Source of the DNA: an uncultured Oscillospiraceae bacterium
GTDB taxonomy: Bacteria > Bacillota > Clostridia > Oscillospirales > Oscillospiraceae
Direction of reading: 5' to 3'
NCBI GenBank assembly: GCA_910588635.1
Contig: CAJUPW010000019.1
Coordinates: 1 to 49,047 of the forward strand
Length of the DNA stretch: 49,047 nucleotides
The stretch's first letter is position 1, and every line of letters starts with the position of its first letter. The notes beneath the pieces were generated by a model, which was not told the DNA's origin, ran no database searches, and saw nothing but the letters and a program-made list of their open reading frames with translations. The position numbers were made by a program, and so were the translations under genes. Below, piece by piece: positions 39,396-46,866 of the stretch.

Positions 39396-39732
39396 CGGTT
39401 TCCTCCTCCCATTCACACTGAACTCTGCCCCTGAACGTTCCAGCTCGGCCCAGCAGACACCACAGGCCCTCGCCTTGTTTTCCGCAGTCGGGGCAGAACA
39501 TACCGGCAATCCTTTCGAGCTTCCGTGGAAAGTCATCTTCTTTTACATAAAGTAGATGACCGCATTTACGGCAACGGAAAACGGTAAATAGTTTTCTGCG
39601 GTTTTCAGCCCGATACTTTGCCAATTCTTCCAGCCAACCGGCAAGCTGCTTATGTTGTTTTCTGCACTCACGGCACAGATCAATACGAGTAGAGGCGTGT
39701 CGAGCGTGAGAGATTGCTTCGTCCAATCGCAT
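39388..39732 (-). CDS. Zinc-ribbon phage protein, 114 aa
   Basis: ATG 39732 has AAGGAGG seven bases upstream. Two paired cysteine pairs (CRKCGH and CPDCGK) form a zinc ribbon around residues 53-84, after a helical N-terminus with DLCRECRKQHKQL. It may bind nucleic acid; role unknown. Confidence 0.65.
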   Translation of the reverse strand: MRLDEAISHARHASTRIDLCRECRKQHKQLAGWLEELAKYRAENRRKLFTVFRCRKCGHLLYVKEDDFPRKLERIAGMFCPDCGKQGEGLWCLLGRAGTFRGRVQCEWEEETDD

Positions 39733-39734
39733 AG

Positions 39735-39929
39735 TCACACCTCCTTCGCCGCTCCGACCATGTTTGCCAGCTCATTCATAAACAGGTCAGCCGCCTCGAC
39801 GTTTTGAAAAGTGCCGCATATTCTGATCTCGTGCTGAACACAGAGACAGGGCCGCTTGCGGTCAGGAAACATATAGGCCCCGATCTGAAAGTCGTCGCCT
39901 TTGGTCAATACTCTCGGCACTTCACACAC
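39735..39929 (-). CDS. Phage protein, 64 aa
   Basis: The start overlaps the helicase stop by eight bases. The product MCEVPRVLTKGDDFQIGAYM, followed by PCLCVQHEIRICGTFQNVEA, is a compact beta-helix unit with a closing NELANMVGAAKEV helix. No family is recognised. Confidence 0.55.
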   Translation of the reverse strand: MCEVPRVLTKGDDFQIGAYMFPDRKRPCLCVQHEIRICGTFQNVEAADLFMNELANMVGAAKEV

Positions 39930-41436
39930 TCCCTTTCAGCCGGATACCCTTATAGGAGGGATAACCGTTATAAACGGATTTTCCGTCATGCCACTCCGGG
40001 TGCGCTTCCATATCGGCGTTGAATCGTTTTGCGCTGCACACAAAGTAGCCGTTGGATTTGCACCAGATTTTGAAAGAGTCGTAGAGAGACTTCGCTTTGG
40101 TAGTGACACCCTCGGCTTTTTCGCACTTTTCTTCAAGAAACTGCAAGACGAGATCGTTGTCTCTCTCATACTGCCGCACGACCCGGCGCATAGTCTCCGA
40201 CATTTTCAGCCCGAACCGCTTATACTTGAAATACCCGGCGACCAGCCATGCGAAAATACCCTGCATAGCCTCCTGTGTCTGAAACTCCGCTTTCAGAGTC
40301 TTGTCCCGCTCCTCCTCGGTGAAGTGGCGGTTGAACTCGATCACCCGAACCCGGTCGGAGGCAAACAAGCTCTTATCATTGACCGAGGGTAAGTCGTTGC
40401 AGGAAAGCCAGAGCGTGAATTGCGGCAGGAAAGTGGAGGCCGCTTCATAGAGGTTCCTGGCCTTGATCTCCTCGCCGCCCGTGAGCTGCTTAATGGTCTC
40501 CTCGTCCAGCTTGCCGTACTGATTGCTCTCAGCCATGGTCACAAACCGCTTACCTTTCAGGGAGGCCAGCATAGGGTTTGCAGCCTCAGCGTTTTTGGAG
40601 CGGTCGGTTTTGCAGATGATCGACACCGGAGATACAGAGGCATAATCCCCAAGCAGATGATGGATAGCGGAGAGCATAGTGGATTTGCCATTGCGGGTGG
40701 TCTTGCCGTGGAGAATGAACATACACTCCTCATTCGCCATACCCAGCATGGAGTAGCCCAGGGCCTTTTGCAGATACTCGGCTTTGTCCTGATCTTCGCA
40801 CGTCACCTCGTCTATAAACTTCTCCCACCGTTTGCACCGAGCGTCCTGCAAGGTGTAATTGAAGCCGGTCTGCATGGTAAGAAAGTCCCGCCAGTCATGC
40901 TCCCGAAACTCCATTTTCTGCAAGTCGTAAGTGCCATTGAGACAGTTGATAAGATAGGGATTAGCGTCGAACTGCGCTGAGGTGATGGACATGACGCTGG
41001 CAGCGTCTTTCATCAGCCGGTCACGGAAGCGGCGGTCTCCCATCTTCACGATGAACTTCATGTACTCACGGCGGCGTTCTTCATTGCCGATCTCGCCGCA
41101 GTAAAGGGCCATCAGGCGGCAGAATTCCTTGATTTTTTCGGCTACCAGCAGGGAACCGATGTCCTTGCGCCATGCCCCCTCCGAGTAGGTGTACCAGCAC
41201 TTTGTCTCGGGACAGTAACGGGTATCGTTCTGGTAACACTCGGAAAACAGCTCTGCCATGCCGCTCTCGTCCCACGAATAACCGGTGCCGCTGGCCTGGT
41301 GGCTGCACTCCGGCTGGGCCTCTTTGATGTGAAACATCTTCTCGGACTGCGCCACATCCATGATGTACCGCCCGTTGGAGAGTTGAAACAGCTCCGGTTC
41401 CCGCTCCTCGGCAGTGTTCAGAATTTCATCGGCCAT
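39922..41436 (-). CDS. D5-type phage helicase-primase C-terminal protein (SF3 helicase)
   Basis: The 504-residue protein has a D5_N region (about 60-210) and a SF3 helicase domain with Walker A GKTTRNGKST (244-253), Walker B VTMAESN and the LWLSCNDLP motif around 330-345, then a C-terminal winged helix. It unwinds DNA at the replication fork. The archaeo-eukaryotic primase is a separate gene upstream (41980-42762) rather than fused, so the pair replaces a P4-like alpha protein. Confidence 0.88.
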   Translation of the reverse strand: MADEILNTAEEREPELFQLSNGRYIMDVAQSEKMFHIKEAQPECSHQASGTGYSWDESGMAELFSECYQNDTRYCPETKCWYTYSEGAWRKDIGSLLVAEKIKEFCRLMALYCGEIGNEERRREYMKFIVKMGDRRFRDRLMKDAASVMSITSAQFDANPYLINCLNGTYDLQKMEFREHDWRDFLTMQTGFNYTLQDARCKRWEKFIDEVTCEDQDKAEYLQKALGYSMLGMANEECMFILHGKTTRNGKSTMLSAIHHLLGDYASVSPVSIICKTDRSKNAEAANPMLASLKGKRFVTMAESNQYGKLDEETIKQLTGGEEIKARNLYEAASTFLPQFTLWLSCNDLPSVNDKSLFASDRVRVIEFNRHFTEEERDKTLKAEFQTQEAMQGIFAWLVAGYFKYKRFGLKMSETMRRVVRQYERDNDLVLQFLEEKCEKAEGVTTKAKSLYDSFKIWCKSNGYFVCSAKRFNADMEAHPEWHDGKSVYNGYPSYKGIRLKGSV

Positions 41437-41590
41437 TTCTACTCACCTTCCTTGCCGCTTTTGCCAATACTGCCATTGCACACGCCTGGGCCGCCTCGTC
41501 CCACCAGGCGCACTTCTCACGGCAGCAGAACACCAAATCCATATCGCCGGGGCCGCTCATGGACAGAGGGCAAATCTTCTTGTCATCCAT
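41426..41590 (-). CDS. Cys-rich small phage protein, 54 aa
   Basis: ATG 41590 follows GGAGGG by eight bases; the stop overlaps the helicase start by eleven bases. The product (MDDKKICPLSMSGPGDMDLV, followed by FCCREKCAWWDEAAQACAMA) has a CxxC-like and Cys-Trp-Trp cluster, typical of small phage replication-region proteins. Unknown function. Confidence 0.65.
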   Translation of the reverse strand: MDDKKICPLSMSGPGDMDLVFCCREKCAWWDEAAQACAMAVLAKAARKVSRNGR

Positions 41591-41593
41591 AGC

Positions 41594-41974
41594 TCAACCC
41601 TCCTTACGATCAGCCATGCCGCTTTCCGCAGCTCCCCCGTAAAAGAAAGCGTTGCGGATGGCTTCATCTACATGAGCCATGATCTCGGGCGGCAGAGTGC
41701 AGATATATTTCCAGTCGTCGGTCACGTCGATGACTCGAACCTGTTCACACTCGACCATGCTGGGAAACAGTTTTCCCCAGGTAACGGCAACATGAGTAGG
41801 CATTTCCAATCTCTTAAACTTGGTCGTCAGCGGCACGACGATAGATGTGGGAGAGAACTGATTTCCTGTGTTGTTCTGTACGATAATCCAGGGCCGCTTA
41901 CCTCCTTGCACATGACCGCTGGCGGGAATAGGAACATTGATCTCCACAACATCTCCACGCTGATAAGGTTTCAT
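41594..41974 (-). CDS. MazF/PemK-family ribonuclease toxin-like protein
   Basis: ATG 41974 lies eight bases after AGGAGG; ATG 41980 is too close. The 126-residue protein has family features: YQRGDVVEINVP at the start, KRPWIIVQNN near 26-35 (the PALVVQN-like strand), SIVVPLTTKF (48-57), and SMVECEQVRVID near 72-83, which carries catalytic Thr/Arg-type residues. MazF enzymes cut mRNA at short sites. No adjacent antitoxin gene is seen; the neighbours are a primase and a helicase. A phage use, such as translational shutdown, is inference. Confidence 0.8.
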   Translation of the reverse strand: MKPYQRGDVVEINVPIPASGHVQGGKRPWIIVQNNTGNQFSPTSIVVPLTTKFKRLEMPTHVAVTWGKLFPSMVECEQVRVIDVTDDWKYICTLPPEIMAHVDEAIRNAFFYGGAAESGMADRKEG

Positions 41975-41979
41975 ACTCA

Positions 41980-42762
41980 TTACCTCCTGTATCTCGTCAC
42001 GCTGTTTACAATCAGCTCGACCTCCGAGCGGTCAAGCGGCGGTTTACACGCCATGCTGTTTGCATACAGCAGCTCTTTATAAATGTCTGCTTTGCTGTAT
42101 CCCTGATTGTGAAGTTGCCCTGCCAGAGAAGTCAGACTCAGGTTTCGAGAGCCGGGAGCAATGGGCGGGTATTCCGGCTTCAACATGACTTTTCCTTTCT
42201 CCGGCTTTGGGTAGATCGGGGTATAAATCCGCTGAGGGGCAGAACAGCCGCTGCTTTCCCCGGGAGCGTCGGGGAAATAGGTAGTCAGCACATAGTCAAG
42301 GGCCTCCTGATTTTCCACGATCTCGGAGTAGACCAGCACGTCGCCGGTCATAATGAAATACCGGCTGCTCTGGTAAATCTCCACACCGGCCCGGTTATTG
42401 CGGCCCTTGAACGGGAGAGTGCCTTTCACCAGAATGTGAACGCCTCTGCCGCTCCTGCTCTTTTCGGTGTATGAACCGCAATGCCCGATAATATCAATCG
42501 CCAGACCGCTCAAAAAACAGTCTTCAAATCCAGCGTCAATATCAATCCCGACAAGGCCGGTATCGTGGAAAACATACCCGATACCGTCATAGGTGCCACG
42601 CTGAACCGCCGCCGCAGCCTCCTCATAGCTCGACCATGTTTCGGGCAGGGTGGAAGAAGCGGCTTTTCGGATACCAGACTGCATAGGCAGTTTTGAGCTG
42701 TTCCATACGTTGACCCATGCCCTCTCGGTTTTTAATTCCGATGGAAGATTGTCATACCTCAT
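41980..42762 (-). CDS. Archaeo-eukaryotic primase (AEP)-type phage protein
   Basis: The 260-residue protein has the catalytic acidic pair in GLVGIDIDAG (Asp74, Asp76) and the histidine loop RSGRGVHIL (His109), as in the AEP/Prim-Pol fold used by phages. The C-terminal PriCT-like helices include YSKADIYKEL and DRSEVELIVNSV. It synthesises primers for the D5 helicase encoded downstream. Start ATG 42762 has GAGG seven bases upstream. Confidence 0.82.
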   Translation of the reverse strand: MRYDNLPSELKTERAWVNVWNSSKLPMQSGIRKAASSTLPETWSSYEEAAAAVQRGTYDGIGYVFHDTGLVGIDIDAGFEDCFLSGLAIDIIGHCGSYTEKSRSGRGVHILVKGTLPFKGRNNRAGVEIYQSSRYFIMTGDVLVYSEIVENQEALDYVLTTYFPDAPGESSGCSAPQRIYTPIYPKPEKGKVMLKPEYPPIAPGSRNLSLTSLAGQLHNQGYSKADIYKELLYANSMACKPPLDRSEVELIVNSVTRYRR

Positions 42763-42771
42763 AGGCGCACC

Positions 42772-43329
42772 TCAGCTTTCGTAGGGTGATTGTAAGCTCC
42801 AATCCCAAATGTCCCCACCGATGTAAGCGTTGCGGAAATGATTGCGCTTGCCGTCACCGGTGAAGAAGGTATAATCTGGCGGCAACACCCGGCCCACATC
42901 GGTCTCCCCGTCTTTTTCCGCATACCAGCGGGTAAGTACGTCCTCGCATAGAGCTGCCAGGGTGTCATCCACGGGGTTGTTCTTCTGCCAGCCGACGAAT
43001 TGCCGGGGAGCGGTTACGGTCTCTACAATGGAGCCGTAACCCTCGTCCACCCGGTTCAGAACACACCACACACAGGCAGCTTGCTCTGTGATCGACTTTA
43101 CCCCTCGGGCCTCTCCCCATAACATCTGCGCCAGAATGGTCACTTCCTCCTCCGTCCACGGCGGCGAGGGAGGGAGAGCGACCGGTTCAGGTTCAACGGT
43201 TGCTGCCACGGTGGGTACAGGCGGCAAGGGGACGGTAGGTTCGGGAGTGTCGCCGGTAGACCCAATCAGGGGACACGCCACAGCCGCAATGATGAAAAGA
43301 ACCGATAGAACAGCAATCAGTCTTCGCAT
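42772..43329 (-). CDS. Secreted cell-wall hydrolase (SleB/Hydrolase_2 type)
   Basis: A signal peptide (MRRLIAVLSVLFIIAAVACP) is followed by a Pro-rich linker (30-60, PTVPLPPVP units) and a Hydrolase_2 domain (about 60-185) with LAQMLWGEARGV, the catalytic Glu in GEA and ACVWCVLNRVDEGYG. This lytic transglycosylase family includes spore-cortex hydrolase SleB. It is exported and may modify the host wall. Its location in the replication operon, far from the lysis cassette, is unusual. Confidence 0.82.
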   Translation of the reverse strand: MRRLIAVLSVLFIIAAVACPLIGSTGDTPEPTVPLPPVPTVAATVEPEPVALPPSPPWTEEEVTILAQMLWGEARGVKSITEQAACVWCVLNRVDEGYGSIVETVTAPRQFVGWQKNNPVDDTLAALCEDVLTRWYAEKDGETDVGRVLPPDYTFFTGDGKRNHFRNAYIGGDIWDWSLQSPYES

Positions 43330-43367
43330 AACGGTTTCCTCCCTTTACCGGTCTTCCCAGCGAAGAA

Positions 43368-43541
43368 CTAGCGGTCATTCACACCGATGGGATACCCCTT
43401 AAATCTCCGGCTGGCCTGGTGCGTCCCTTCCGCATAGATTTTCTGAGCGGCTTCCACTGGCATTTCCCCTCTAACGGTGTCTTTCCCGGCAATCATCAGG
43501 TAGGGGACTTTTCCGTTAATCACTGTGAAATTCACAGTCAT
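43368..43541 (-). CDS. Phage protein, 57 aa
   Basis: ATG 43541 (GAGAGGAG site) encodes MTVNFTVINGKVPYLMIAGK, followed by DTVRGEMPVEAAQKIYAEGT and ending GYPIGVNDR. A beta-hairpin plus helix. It overlaps the upstream gene by 26 bases. No family recognised. Confidence 0.6.
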   Translation of the reverse strand: MTVNFTVINGKVPYLMIAGKDTVRGEMPVEAAQKIYAEGTHQASRRFKGYPIGVNDR

Positions 43542-43866
43542 CTCTCCTCTCTCTATTCCAAGCCTCCACGTCTACACCGGCCTCTTTCAGCTTCGTTTTG
43601 CAAAGCCACGCATAGTCATCCAGCATTTCGTAATAGCGAATGAGTCTGTCGTGTTCTGCGGAAAAAGCCTCCCAAAACCGGCGCAGACGCTTCGGGCCAA
43701 AGCCGAGGTGTACCCGCAGGGTGTAGAGAACCATAGCGTCAATATTGTCGGTGTACTGCCTGTCGGCCTCAACAATCTGGCGGTTGATCTCAATATCCAT
43801 TGCTTTCCGCTCGGCGGCGGTCAGCACCGCCCCGAACACTTTTCCTCCGGCTTTCTTGATCTGCAT
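43516..43866 (-). CDS. Conserved phage protein, 116 aa
   Basis: The product (MQIKKAGGKVFGAVLTAAER) contains a helical core (MVLYTLRVHLGFGPKRLRRF, residues 45-64) and charged C-terminus. It resembles a common small phage protein found next to nucleotide-metabolism genes; function unknown. GAGG precedes the ATG. Confidence 0.65.
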   Translation of the reverse strand: MQIKKAGGKVFGAVLTAAERKAMDIEINRQIVEADRQYTDNIDAMVLYTLRVHLGFGPKRLRRFWEAFSAEHDRLIRYYEMLDDYAWLCKTKLKEAGVDVEAWNRERRDDCEFHSD

Positions 43867-43869
43867 GGC

Positions 43870-44493
43870 CTATACCTCAATATCTTCAAAGAAAACAAGG
43901 TAACGGTCTTTCAGAATACGGCAGAGCATTTTGGCAACTACTTGCATATCGGGGTGAGCGGCGGGGCTGGTGCGGAGCCGGAGAAAGTGCCTCCATTCTC
44001 GGAGGTTGGCGGTCATCACTACCTCGGTCTTCAAGCTGTTGGGCAGCACCGACCGGGCCTCCTGCGCCTTACAGCCCCAATTCAGCATTTGAAAATAGAC
44101 CTTTTCGGCGACCTCACAAGCCCATTTCCACTGTTCCCATGCGGGGGTGTTCTCTGCCAAGAAGCAAGGCTTGATAACGCTGATCTCGCCGCCAAATTTA
44201 TCTCCGCTGTAATTGCAGTAGCGGGTAGACTCCTGGCAGTAAGCCGCCAGCCGGTGCCGCACGATCTCATGGCTGACGCCCCGGTCACAGGTGAAGCGCA
44301 CAGAGAGAGACCCATGTTCGATGACGGCCTCATGCCCTCGCTTCAAAATGTTGCGGATAAACGCCTCTGCGCTGCCGTCCTTGATTTTGTCCTCAGATTT
44401 ATAACAGGTGCGACCGGCCTGTTCTACCAGGGCCAGCAGGGATGGGTAGGAGGGAGCGTTCAGCAGCTCCACATTCGGCGATACGATCTTCAT
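43870..44493 (-). CDS. thyX: FAD-dependent thymidylate synthase
   Basis: The 207-residue protein has the ThyX signature RHR-x7-S: RHRLAAYCQES (79-89), and a following TRYCNY. It makes dTMP from dUMP with FAD, NADPH and methylene-THF, and serves phage DNA replication. The gene overlaps the preceding 31-codon ORF (ATGA) and has GAAAGGACG upstream. Length is in the lower family range (about 200-250). Confidence 0.93.
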   Translation of the reverse strand: MKIVSPNVELLNAPSYPSLLALVEQAGRTCYKSEDKIKDGSAEAFIRNILKRGHEAVIEHGSLSVRFTCDRGVSHEIVRHRLAAYCQESTRYCNYSGDKFGGEISVIKPCFLAENTPAWEQWKWACEVAEKVYFQMLNWGCKAQEARSVLPNSLKTEVVMTANLREWRHFLRLRTSPAAHPDMQVVAKMLCRILKDRYLVFFEDIEV

Positions 44494-44585
44494 TTCTGTA
44501 CGTCCTTTCTCTTAAACTTGGATTTGAGCCAACAGGTAAAAACATACCAGCATTGCTCCAAACAGCCGACACGACGGTATCCCAT
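44490..44585 (-). CDS. 31-aa phage peptide
   Basis: ATG 44585 is six bases after GAGG and overlaps the previous stop region; the stop overlaps the thyX start (ATGA). The product MGYRRVGCLEQCWYVFTCWL, followed by KSKFKRKDVQK, is Cys/Trp-rich with a basic tail. The perfect packing between two genes supports expression. Unknown function. Confidence 0.5.
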   Translation of the reverse strand: MGYRRVGCLEQCWYVFTCWLKSKFKRKDVQK

Positions 44586-44586
44586 G

Positions 44587-44946
44587 TCAAACCTCTTTCT
44601 TATACCACGGCTTGAACCGCTCGATTTTCTCATAGAGGGTGGCGGCATCGCCGTCAAAACAGATCGCCCGGTCATCCGCATAGACGAGAGCCGGGGGCTT
44701 CTCAGCCATGATTTCGACCACGGGAATGTTGTACTTTTTCAGCCAGTCTCGGATTGCTGTTTGCCCTTCGGTGGTAGCACTTCGGGCCGATACGATGACT
44801 ACCCGATAACCACGTTCCATCAGAGCTTCAATGGCTTCTTTAATGCCCTCGACAGGCGGGTCAGGGATAACGGCGGCACCTTTCCAGCCGCTTTTGTAAG
44901 AGTGGATAACTCCATCAAAATCCAGAACGACGATAGGAATATACAT
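44587..44946 (-). CDS. HAD-like phosphatase, 119 aa
   Basis: The product starts MYIPIVVLDFDGVIHSYKSG: motif I DFDGV with the nucleophile Asp, then VIVSARS (motif II, Ser/Thr) and YADDRAICFDGD (motif IV acidic). It is short and lacks a cap domain, as in small phage phosphatases/polynucleotide phosphatase-like proteins. It probably removes phosphate from nucleotides or DNA ends. GAAAGGAG precedes it. Confidence 0.8.
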   Translation of the reverse strand: MYIPIVVLDFDGVIHSYKSGWKGAAVIPDPPVEGIKEAIEALMERGYRVVIVSARSATTEGQTAIRDWLKKYNIPVVEIMAEKPPALVYADDRAICFDGDAATLYEKIERFKPWYKKEV

Positions 44947-44947
44947 T

Positions 44948-45223
44948 TCAAACTCCTTTCACATGGCTTGCCAGCATATCGGCATGGTGTGTCCACAGTA
45001 CATTCGGATAACGGTGAACGGCCCCGGTGTAGTCGCTCCACTCGCTCTTGTCCGTAAACGCTCCCATGTGGTAACGGATACAGGCGATCTCCTCCTCAGT
45101 CAGCGTGTAGAACTGCGCCAGCAGCATGACCGACTTCTCACCGTGGCCTTTCAGGAGGGTGTTGGGGTTGTGTTCCCACCGGATAGGTTCTCCTACGGTG
45201 TAAGCTCTCCTGCTCAGGGTCAA
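44948..45223 (-). pseudogene. Remnant of an HD-domain hydrolase (C-terminal part)
   Basis: The frame (91 codons) resembles the last half of HD-domain phosphohydrolases: GHGEKSVMLLAQFYTLTEEE, IACIRYHMGAF and TTHHADMLASHV-like ending (TLWTHHADMLASHVKGV shows the His-Ala-Asp metal site). The HD pair and the front of the protein are missing. The ERF gene end overlaps its 5' part in another frame, and the ERF product loses its normal C-terminus there. This indicates a deletion joining two genes near 45205. Confidence 0.65.
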
Positions 45224-45827
45224 GCTCCAACAGCTTTTTCAGGGCCGTCTTCAACCCGGAGATTTGCAGCTCGGTCGCCTGACCCTCGCTCTCGGTCAAC
45301 TGCGCCTTGATCTCCTTGCGCTCCTTGGGAGTCGCCGGGGCCTTGCGGGTAGTCTTGGGGGCCGGGGGAGGGGTGTCCTCACCGTCGTTTGAGGGCTTCT
45401 GTCCGTCGATACCGTCAGACTCTACCAGATCGAGGACGATCATATAGAGGTAGCGGCGGTAATAGGTGACGACCGCTCCCACGCCCTGCACCTCGTTCAT
45501 GCGGAACTTCCCTGGCTCGGCGATAAACTGCAAGGGGATGGAGAAGGTGATCTTCTCGCCGGGATCGTGAATGTTGATGACCTCGGCGACGGCGGCGGTC
45601 TCGGTGAAGCTGGGAATCAGCAGCAGTCCGTACTTGGCGAACAGCTCCTCAGCGACGGGAACAATGTCCACCAGCTCGAAGTACATGAACTCGGCGTGAA
45701 TGTTCCTGCCGGTCTTCTTGGCCCCGGCCCCGTAGAACTCGGAGCGGACACCCAGCAGCTTGGCCCATACGTTCAGCGTGGAATAGTCCACACCGGTGGC
45801 CTCGGTCTTTTTTGTGGTAGCGCCCAT
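45138..45827 (-). CDS. ERF-family single-strand annealing protein, truncated and fused tail
   Basis: The 229-residue protein has the ERF core (residues 1-130): NIHAEFMYFELVDIVPVAEE, YGLLLIPSFTET, VQGVGAVVTYYRRYLYMIVL and DLVESDGIDGQKP. After a Pro/Lys-rich linker, a C-terminal helical part ends at ELDPEQES. From there SLHRRRTYPVGTQPQ is encoded by the overlapping HD remnant in another frame and is not natural. ERF proteins anneal complementary single strands in recombination. The ribosome site is AGGAGG. Confidence 0.82.
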   Translation of the reverse strand: MGATTKKTEATGVDYSTLNVWAKLLGVRSEFYGAGAKKTGRNIHAEFMYFELVDIVPVAEELFAKYGLLLIPSFTETAAVAEVINIHDPGEKITFSIPLQFIAEPGKFRMNEVQGVGAVVTYYRRYLYMIVLDLVESDGIDGQKPSNDGEDTPPPAPKTTRKAPATPKERKEIKAQLTESEGQATELQISGLKTALKKLLELDPEQESLHRRRTYPVGTQPQHPPERPR

Positions 45828-45830
45828 GAC

Positions 45831-45965
45831 TTATACCTCCTGAAATTTCTTCAAAAATTTGTGAGAGCTGCGGTATTCGTTGACCTTGGCCCTCTGCTTT
45901 CCTGCGGCTCTACGGTTATTGAAAAACAGCCGCCTACGCTCCTTGCGCCCAGGGTTCTTTCTTAT
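45831..45965 (-). CDS. Possible 44-aa basic protein with a non-ATG start
   Basis: A frame after AGGAGGTATCAAG starts at ATA 45965 and encodes a very basic stretch (KNPGRKERRRLFFNNRRAAG, KQRAKVNEYRS), ending TAA just before the ERF ribosome site. There is no ATG, GTG or TTG. It could start at ATA, or the start codon may have been lost. It resembles a small RNA/DNA-binding phage protein. Confidence 0.35.
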   Translation of the reverse strand: MRKNPGRKERRRLFFNNRRAAGKQRAKVNEYRSSHKFLKKFQEV

Positions 45966-46020
45966 CTTGATACCTCCTGATTGAATTTATTGAGCTGAAA
46001 TCATTGGAGACAAAATGCGC

Positions 46021-46862
46021 TTATATTTTCACCTCCAATGCCGATAAAAGCCGACGCTTGATGACAGCGAAATTGACTTCCCGGCTTTTCATCATCTTCC
46101 ACCTGAATTTGCGGTCAGAGGGGACAAGCCCCAAATCCTCGGCGTAAAATCGAAGATCGAAGTCGTGAACGGTGCGACCGTCAGCGTGAAATGTGACCGG
46201 GCTATCCAAATCCCATTTCATCAGCAAGGCCCATAGATCAGGGTAATCGTGCCAGAGCTGACGAAGTTGGTCTATACCCTGATTGTGGCAAAACCAACAC
46301 CCCCCCGTGTCGCTGTGGTATAGATTGGAGAAAGCAGATTATTTTCTTCGCACCATCGACGACAATCAATTTCCGTCCAACCTATTGCTGCCAAAGGTGA
46401 TAGTTTAGTCACGCCGTCCAATCGGGCAAGGCGTTCAGGCTCGTCCTGTGCTATACCGATATATTGTATGGTGTCTTCGGTAATACCAAGTTGTGCGATC
46501 GCATTTAATTTTAACTTGGTACACCAGTTTCCCTTCTGCATGGGAAAGCCTTTCATCCTTCCTACAAACTTTCCCTTTACCATCCTACGGTAAAAGCACT
46601 CCTCATAATTGACTTTCTCACCGCTAATCCCTTCCGCATATTTTGTTGTGAAATGCTCCACAGTGATACCCCAGCGGGTCTTGATAATCTCGTCAGCCCT
46701 CGCCTTAAACTCCACCATCGGCGGGAGGTCTGCCGGGATAGTGTCGGTGGCCCATATCTCAGCGTGAACAATGCGGTCGAGGGGCCAGCCCAGCTTTTCA
46801 ATAGCTCCCAAACACGCCAGACTGTCCTTGCCGTAGCTGAGGGAGAGAACGTGTTCCTTCAT
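46021..46862 (-). pseudogene. PAPS-reductase-like (adenine nucleotide alpha hydrolase) protein, frameshifted at a G run
   Basis: ATG 46862 opens MKEHVLSLSYGKDSLACLG, with the SYGKDS PP-loop (8-13), and continues to SPIYTTATRGG. At a run of seven G (46300-46306) the frame shifts to GVGFATIRV and stops at 46272. Adding one G restores RGGCWFCHNQGIDQLRQLW, ending with KWDLDSPVTFHADGRTVHDF and a C-terminus at 46021, for 280 residues. Phage PAPS-reductase-like proteins modify nucleotides or DNA; DNA phosphorothioation is a possible link, though Dnd partners are not seen. It may be a sequencing error or a true frameshift. Confidence 0.7.
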
Positions 46863-46866
46863 CGGT

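Noticed and set aside
43525..45057. 510-aa plus-strand frame across ThyX and HAD genes
   Set aside because: Antisense shadow; the minus strand carries motif-bearing genes with ribosome sites.
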